This document shows positions 12,382 through 15,088 of a DNA stretch of 15,088 nucleotides, in pieces. The first letter of the stretch is position 1, and the number at the start of each line of letters is the position of its first letter. Both the position numbers and the translations under genes were made by a program. The notes beneath the pieces are model-generated. The model was not told the DNA's origin. It did not search any database and saw only the letters and a list, made by a program, of their open reading frames with translations. The stretch is taken from contig JAADFS010000136.1 of assembly GCA_013152795.1 (NCBI GenBank), positions 1 to 15,088 on the forward strand, read 5' to 3'. Source of the DNA: Deferribacteres bacterium (GTDB taxonomy: Bacteria; Nitrospirota; Thermodesulfovibrionia; UBA6902).

Positions 12382-13368
12382 TCCAGTAAACAATCTCCAT
12401 GTCGTTCTGTTTTCTATGCAGGATCGCCTTGACGGTCCTCCTGATCGTGCCGTCTGCATTGCTGCCCGTAGAGATAACCGTGAAAAAGTCCGATGAAATC
12501 CTGCCTCCCGTCTGAGGCCGGGACACAGGCCCGGCTTCTCTCTGCACGAGTATATTATCCGCCTTTTCAGGTCCTAACACTGCTTCAAGCACAACCGCGG
12601 GCGCGGTATTGATATTGATCCTGCCTGAGCCGTTGACCGTCAGATACCTTGCAACCCCGCTGTAATTCTTTTTTTCTTCACCTGTTCCGCTGTCTCCGGC
12701 CCGGGCCGAACCATGGAATATCTCCGGGGTCATGCCCTTGACGAGCAAAAGCTCCTCTATGGAATCAAAAGGGCCGTCCTTGCAACTGTAGGGCCTTTCG
12801 AGGGATTGATAATAATCCTCTTCAGCCCCGTTTAACATATGCAGGTTGTTTGTGTCCCTCCAGTCGATAATTGAATCCACTATTGTGTCCAGCTCCGTGC
12901 CCTCAACCCCTGTATACCTGAATACATGCCTCAACTGTTTCTTTGAAGCGGTGTTTATATTAAGCTTACCCTCTTCATCAATAATAGTATATTCAAAGCT
13001 TCCTTTTCCGAGGGTGCCTTTTCTCTCAGGCTCCTCCCCCTCCTCTGCATTGAGCATGAGGATGCCGTCTTCATTGACATACATGCCGCCCGGTTCAGCG
13101 GATGATGACAGTATCTCGGCCTTTGCAGCCTCTATACCCGACAGCGCCAGTTGATATGCCTCTTCCTCCTCCTTGAAGTTTTTGACAATGCCGTCCTCAT
13201 CGAGTATGAAAACTCCCCTACAATGGCTACAAGGATAACCATCACCCAGATAACAAGGATGAGCGCCACCCCGCCCCTGTTGTCTGTAAAAAAATACCGG
13301 CTGCGGGCAGGAGAGCCTGCCGGAAAAGCTTTATCTGCGATACCTTCAGGAAATACTTTGCAAAGCAT
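12362..13368 (-). CDS. gspK: Type II secretion minor pseudopilin GspK, reading frame broken
   Basis: GspK caps the pseudopilus tip together with GspI and GspJ. Two adjoining frames together make the protein. The first, 13368 to 13132, holds the leader, the hydrophobic segment NRGGVALILVIWVMVILVAI and EFSYSMRTALSK, then runs into a false tail and stop. The second, from 13180 to 12362, resumes with NFKEEEEAYQLAL and carries the family core: GKLNINTASKKQL, DSIIDWRDTNN, the calcium-site region with GAEEDYYQ, DSIEELLLVKGM, and RININTAPAVVLEAV. One extra A in the run at 13179-13183 would restore a 335-residue protein. ATG 13368 is supported by AAAAGGA seven bases upstream. About 23 leader residues are encoded by dispersed-repeat copy 7. 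The gap to gspJ (167 bases) holds copy 8. The gene may be intact (sequence error), recoded or decaying. Confidence 0.85.
13179..13183 (-). other. Frameshift point in gspK
   Basis: The minus strand reads TCA AAA ACT, giving SMRTALSKTSRRR and a stop at 13132. With a sixth A it reads TCA AAA AAC TTC, giving SMRTALSKNFKEEEEAY, the expected GspK sequence. The run is a homopolymer, a usual place for sequencing errors; a -1 slip of the lysine codon is also possible. Confidence 0.75.
13284..13352. repeat. Short palindromic dispersed repeat, copy 7, inside gspK
   Basis: On the plus strand the unit reads AAAAAAATACCGGCTGCGGG, then GGGCAGGAGAGCCTGCC (hairpin arms GGCAGG and CCTGCC) and ends TCTGCGATACCTTCAGG, the same right end as copy 5. 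It lies within the 5' part of gspK and is translated as about VFPEGIADKAFPAG and SPARSRYFF. The left inverted end (CAGTGGCATAA) is not recognisable. Confidence 0.8.
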
Positions 13369-13405
13369 ATTGACGTCCTTTTGAACTTCACTCTCCGTTA
13401 CTTCC

Positions 13406-13494
13406 TGCAACAAAAAGTTATTTTTCAATATCCCATCGCTTTATAAAGGTTTTCCGGCAGGCTCTCCTGCCTGTTTGTTTATGCAACATTAAGG
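13406..13494. repeat. Short palindromic dispersed repeat, copy 8, long form
   Basis: Compared with copy 2 on the opposite strand it shares CAATATC, ATCGCTTTATAAAGGTTTTC, the hairpin GGCAGGCTCTCCTGCC (13456-13471) and the end TTTATGCAACATTAAGG. It fills most of the gap between gspJ and gspK and lies in inverted orientation relative to copy 2. Confidence 0.85.
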
Positions 13495-13535
13495 TGCAAC
13501 ATAAGGTTAACAGACCAACCTCTGGAATGCACACA

Positions 13536-14117
13536 TCAACTGTTTTCTCCGTCCTCTTTATACCCCATGGGTATATTAATGGTAAACGGCTGAAAATAGG
13601 AAATTCTGACCCTTACGGCGCCGGGAAGGTCGGTCCCGAAATCCCATGATTCCTTCCATTCGCCTTCATCTGCCGAAAAGTACGAAAATTCCACCCCTCC
13701 GAGATCCGTATCTATTATCTCTTCGTCACCGGAGAGTTTCTCAGTCAGTTTCTTGTCAGGCAGCAGTCCCTCCTTATACAGGAGTGTGCCGTTGTCATAG
13801 GAGTATTTCACCCATTTGAATCCCCCGTAGGAAGAATCAGTCAATGCAGTGGCAAACATGACGGAAGCGGCATCCCCCCTGAACAACACGACTCTTTTAC
13901 CCTCTATCTTCGCTCTGTACGGATAGGCGGATTTAAGCTGCTGGGACAGCAGTGAAGACAGAATGCGCAGTCTCTGGGTCGCCGCGGTCTCGTTCTCGCC
14001 CTTTTCCCATGAATCCAGGGCAAGGCGGTAACCGCTGCTGATTAAGAGGATAACCATGCTCAGAATAGTTATCGATATTATGAGCTCAAGGAGTGTGAAA
14101 CCCTTCCTATTTCTCAT
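13536..14117 (-). CDS. gspJ: Type II secretion minor pseudopilin GspJ
   Basis: GspJ is a minor pseudopilin of the GspH-I-J-K tip complex. The 193-residue product begins with a very short basic leader and the prepilin peptidase site RKG/FTLLELIIS, with Glu at position +5 of the mature protein, followed by the hydrophobic helix. The globular part contains WVKYSYDNGTLLYKEG and VRISYFQPF, in line with the GspJ beta-rich fold. I chose ATG 14117, which overlaps the end of gspI by 11 bases; a TTG two codons earlier is less likely. Prepilin peptidase (GspO/PilD) is not in the window. A repeat-filled gap of 167 bases separates it from gspK, the only wide gap in the operon. Confidence 0.92.
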   Translation of the reverse strand: MRNRKGFTLLELIISITILSMVILLISSGYRLALDSWEKGENETAATQRLRILSSLLSQQLKSAYPYRAKIEGKRVVLFRGDAASVMFATALTDSSYGGFKWVKYSYDNGTLLYKEGLLPDKKLTEKLSGDEEIIDTDLGGVEFSYFSADEGEWKESWDFGTDLPGAVRVRISYFQPFTINIPMGYKEDGENS

Positions 14118-14505
14118 TTTCAACCAGTTTTAAACTTGTCAGTTCAACCGACCTCTCCTTGTTGAGAGCATCAGCCCATGATACTTTTACCTTTATTTCC
14201 AATAAATTAAGGCCCGCTTCCTCAAGTTCCTTATAAGCCTGCACCTCTGTCTCCCACTTAAAACCGTCCTCAAATTCGCCGCTCTCCTGAACCGGTTCCC
14301 CGGATAATTCCTCCATCTTGTCCTTTGCATGGACAACCGCCCTCGTGAAATCACACGACGTCCTGCTCGCCCTGAGGCCGCTGGAGAAGAGCTGCATGAT
14401 CAGGACAAAGGTTATGCTCAGGATGGCCATTGCGACAATCACCTCGATAAGGGTGAAGCCGGCCTCCCGGGCCTGCATCTGCGGTTTTCCACACGGCGCT
14501 TTCAT
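14107..14505 (-). CDS. gspI: Type II secretion minor pseudopilin GspI
   Basis: GspI starts pseudopilus tip assembly with GspJ and GspK. The 132-residue product has the class III leader and cleavage site REAG/FTLIEVIVAMAIL with Glu at +5, then the short GspI globular domain with AKDKMEELS and a closing strand WADALNKERSVELTSLKLVE. ATG 14505 gives an 18-residue leader and has AAAGGA only two bases before it; ATG 14478, with a better spaced GGAAA, would give a 7-residue leader closer to the family norm. The 3' end overlaps gspJ by 11 bases. Confidence 0.9.
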   Translation of the reverse strand: MKAPCGKPQMQAREAGFTLIEVIVAMAILSITFVLIMQLFSSGLRASRTSCDFTRAVVHAKDKMEELSGEPVQESGEFEDGFKWETEVQAYKELEEAGLNLLEIKVKVSWADALNKERSVELTSLKLVENEK

Positions 14506-14536
14506 TGTCCTTTGCGTGTCCCGGAATATGCGTATT

Positions 14537-15037
14537 TCATTCCGGTTTCTTTATCTTCAGTTTTCCGGTTATACGGTTTACCAGAATAAGAAATCCCGCT
14601 CCCTTGCGGTTCCTTATTTCAATGGCACCGCCCGATGAATTGCCGAGCGGGAAAAACTCCACCGACAGGGTAGCGGCATCATTGCCGTCCATTACCACCT
14701 CCAGCTCTTCCGGAACAGGTTTGCTTAAGAGAGGCCTCGTCTCTTCACCTGTGCCGCTGGCAGCATAAAGCCTGTACATATAGCCGTCGTCTTCCCTGTC
14801 AATGACAAAGCAGTACGTCTTTTTCTCGGAAACCGCCTGACTCCTCGCATATCTCAGAACCGCCGATATATCCTTTGTGAATGTCCTCAGCTCCGTGCTT
14901 CCCCTGTCCCTGCTGATAAGGATGCCGACAAGGCCCGATGCAATCCCTATGATAATAAGGACGATAATGACCTCCAGGAGGGTAAAACCGTCCGCGGGGG
15001 AACCAGGAATGCTCCCGGTGAGCCGGTAGTGTTTCAT
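14537..15037 (-). CDS. gspH: Type II secretion minor pseudopilin GspH
   Basis: GspH links the tip complex to the major pseudopilin. The 166-residue product has a 17-residue leader, the cleavage site PADG/FTLLEVIIVLIIIGIASG with Glu at +5, a hydrophobic helix, then LRTFTKDISAVLRYARSQAVSEKKTY split over two strands and a C-terminal LILVNRITGKLKI. The LRYARSQAV segment is typical of the GspH/FimT group. It begins seven bases after the gspG stop; gspI follows 31 bases downstream. Confidence 0.9.
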   Translation of the reverse strand: MKHYRLTGSIPGSPADGFTLLEVIIVLIIIGIASGLVGILISRDRGSTELRTFTKDISAVLRYARSQAVSEKKTYCFVIDREDDGYMYRLYAASGTGEETRPLLSKPVPEELEVVMDGNDAATLSVEFFPLGNSSGGAIEIRNRKGAGFLILVNRITGKLKIKKPE

Positions 15038-15044
15038 TTCATTT

Positions 15045-15088
15045 TCATTTCGGCCCCTTCCAGCTCACGATATCGCTGTTCTCACCTT
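15045..15088 (-). CDS. gspG: Type II secretion major pseudopilin GspG, 3' end only
   Basis: On the minus strand the frame entering from the right edge reads GENSDIVSWKGPK followed by TGA at 15045-15047. Endings with DI-x-SW or DIGNW are characteristic of GspG, and gspG directly precedes gspH in most type II operons. Only 13 codons are visible, so this rests on the short match and on gene order. Confidence 0.7.
   Translation of the reverse strand, partial: GENSDIVSWKGPK

Noticed and set aside
12382..12459. Upstream extension of GspL by 26 residues
   Set aside because: It only reads through gspK in another frame and adds no GspL-like sequence; ATG 12381 fits the usual GspL N-terminus.
1836..13494. 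Possible CRISPR array from recurring repeats
   Set aside because: The copies are scattered over 12 kb at irregular distances and in both orientations, with genes between them, and no cas genes are seen.
1..15088. tRNA or rRNA genes
   Set aside because: I found no cloverleaf with TTCGA-type T-arm or rRNA-like sequence in the gaps between genes.

Overview
The window comes from a bacterial genome with roughly balanced base composition. Lgt, a type II secretion pseudopilin operon and a zinc-ribbon/PilZ signalling protein point to a Gram-negative (diderm) anaerobe. The mix of a MetF-type methylenetetrahydrofolate reductase, a DUF116 protein, a mannosyl-3-phosphoglycerate phosphatase and a GspG-H-I-J-K-L-M-C run is what I would expect in Nitrospirota (Thermodesulfovibrionia-like) or Desulfobacterota. 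That placement is inference from gene content only.

Layout. Positions 1-1830 (+): the 3' part of metF, a two-helix membrane protein and lgt, tightly packed. 1831-2143: two copies of a short palindromic repeat. 2144-3378 (+): a SlyD-like FKBP isomerase and panB. 3355-4194 (-): an HAD phosphatase of the mannosyl-3-phosphoglycerate phosphatase family, whose end overlaps the end of panB. 4195-4798: a gene-free stretch holding a well-formed promoter, a three-way-junction RNA candidate ending in a U-run, a second intrinsic terminator, and a terminator for the opposite strand. 4799-5494 (-): a J-domain/zinc-ribbon/PilZ fusion. 5782-6174 (+): fxsA. 6216-6692 (-): two small cysteine-rich proteins of unknown function behind a tandem 14-base repeat. 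6980-8200 (-): a U32 (TrhP-like) protein. 8488-8871 (-): a stand-alone glycogen-binding CBM48 domain. 9120-9635 (+): DUF116. 9642-15088 (-): the type II secretion genes, transcribed right to left as gspG (3' end), H, I, J, K, L, M, C, mostly with overlaps or very short gaps.

Two themes are not ordinary. First, one family of short palindromic repeats (about 60-90 bp, with inverted ends and a GGGCAGA/TCTGCCC hairpin) sits in almost every intergenic gap, with at least eight copies. One copy lies inside gspK, where it appears to have been inserted in frame and now encodes about 23 residues of the prepilin-like leader. gspK also carries a one-base frameshift at a five-base homopolymer, so its state (sequence error, recoding or true decay) needs to be settled. 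Second, the 4362-4635 region looks like a free-standing small RNA gene with its own UP-element-like tract, promoter and two successive terminators; I cannot assign it to a known RNA family. The remaining genes are recognisable housekeeping or accessory functions: folate C1 metabolism, lipoprotein lipidation, pantothenate synthesis, protein folding, tRNA modification and protein secretion.
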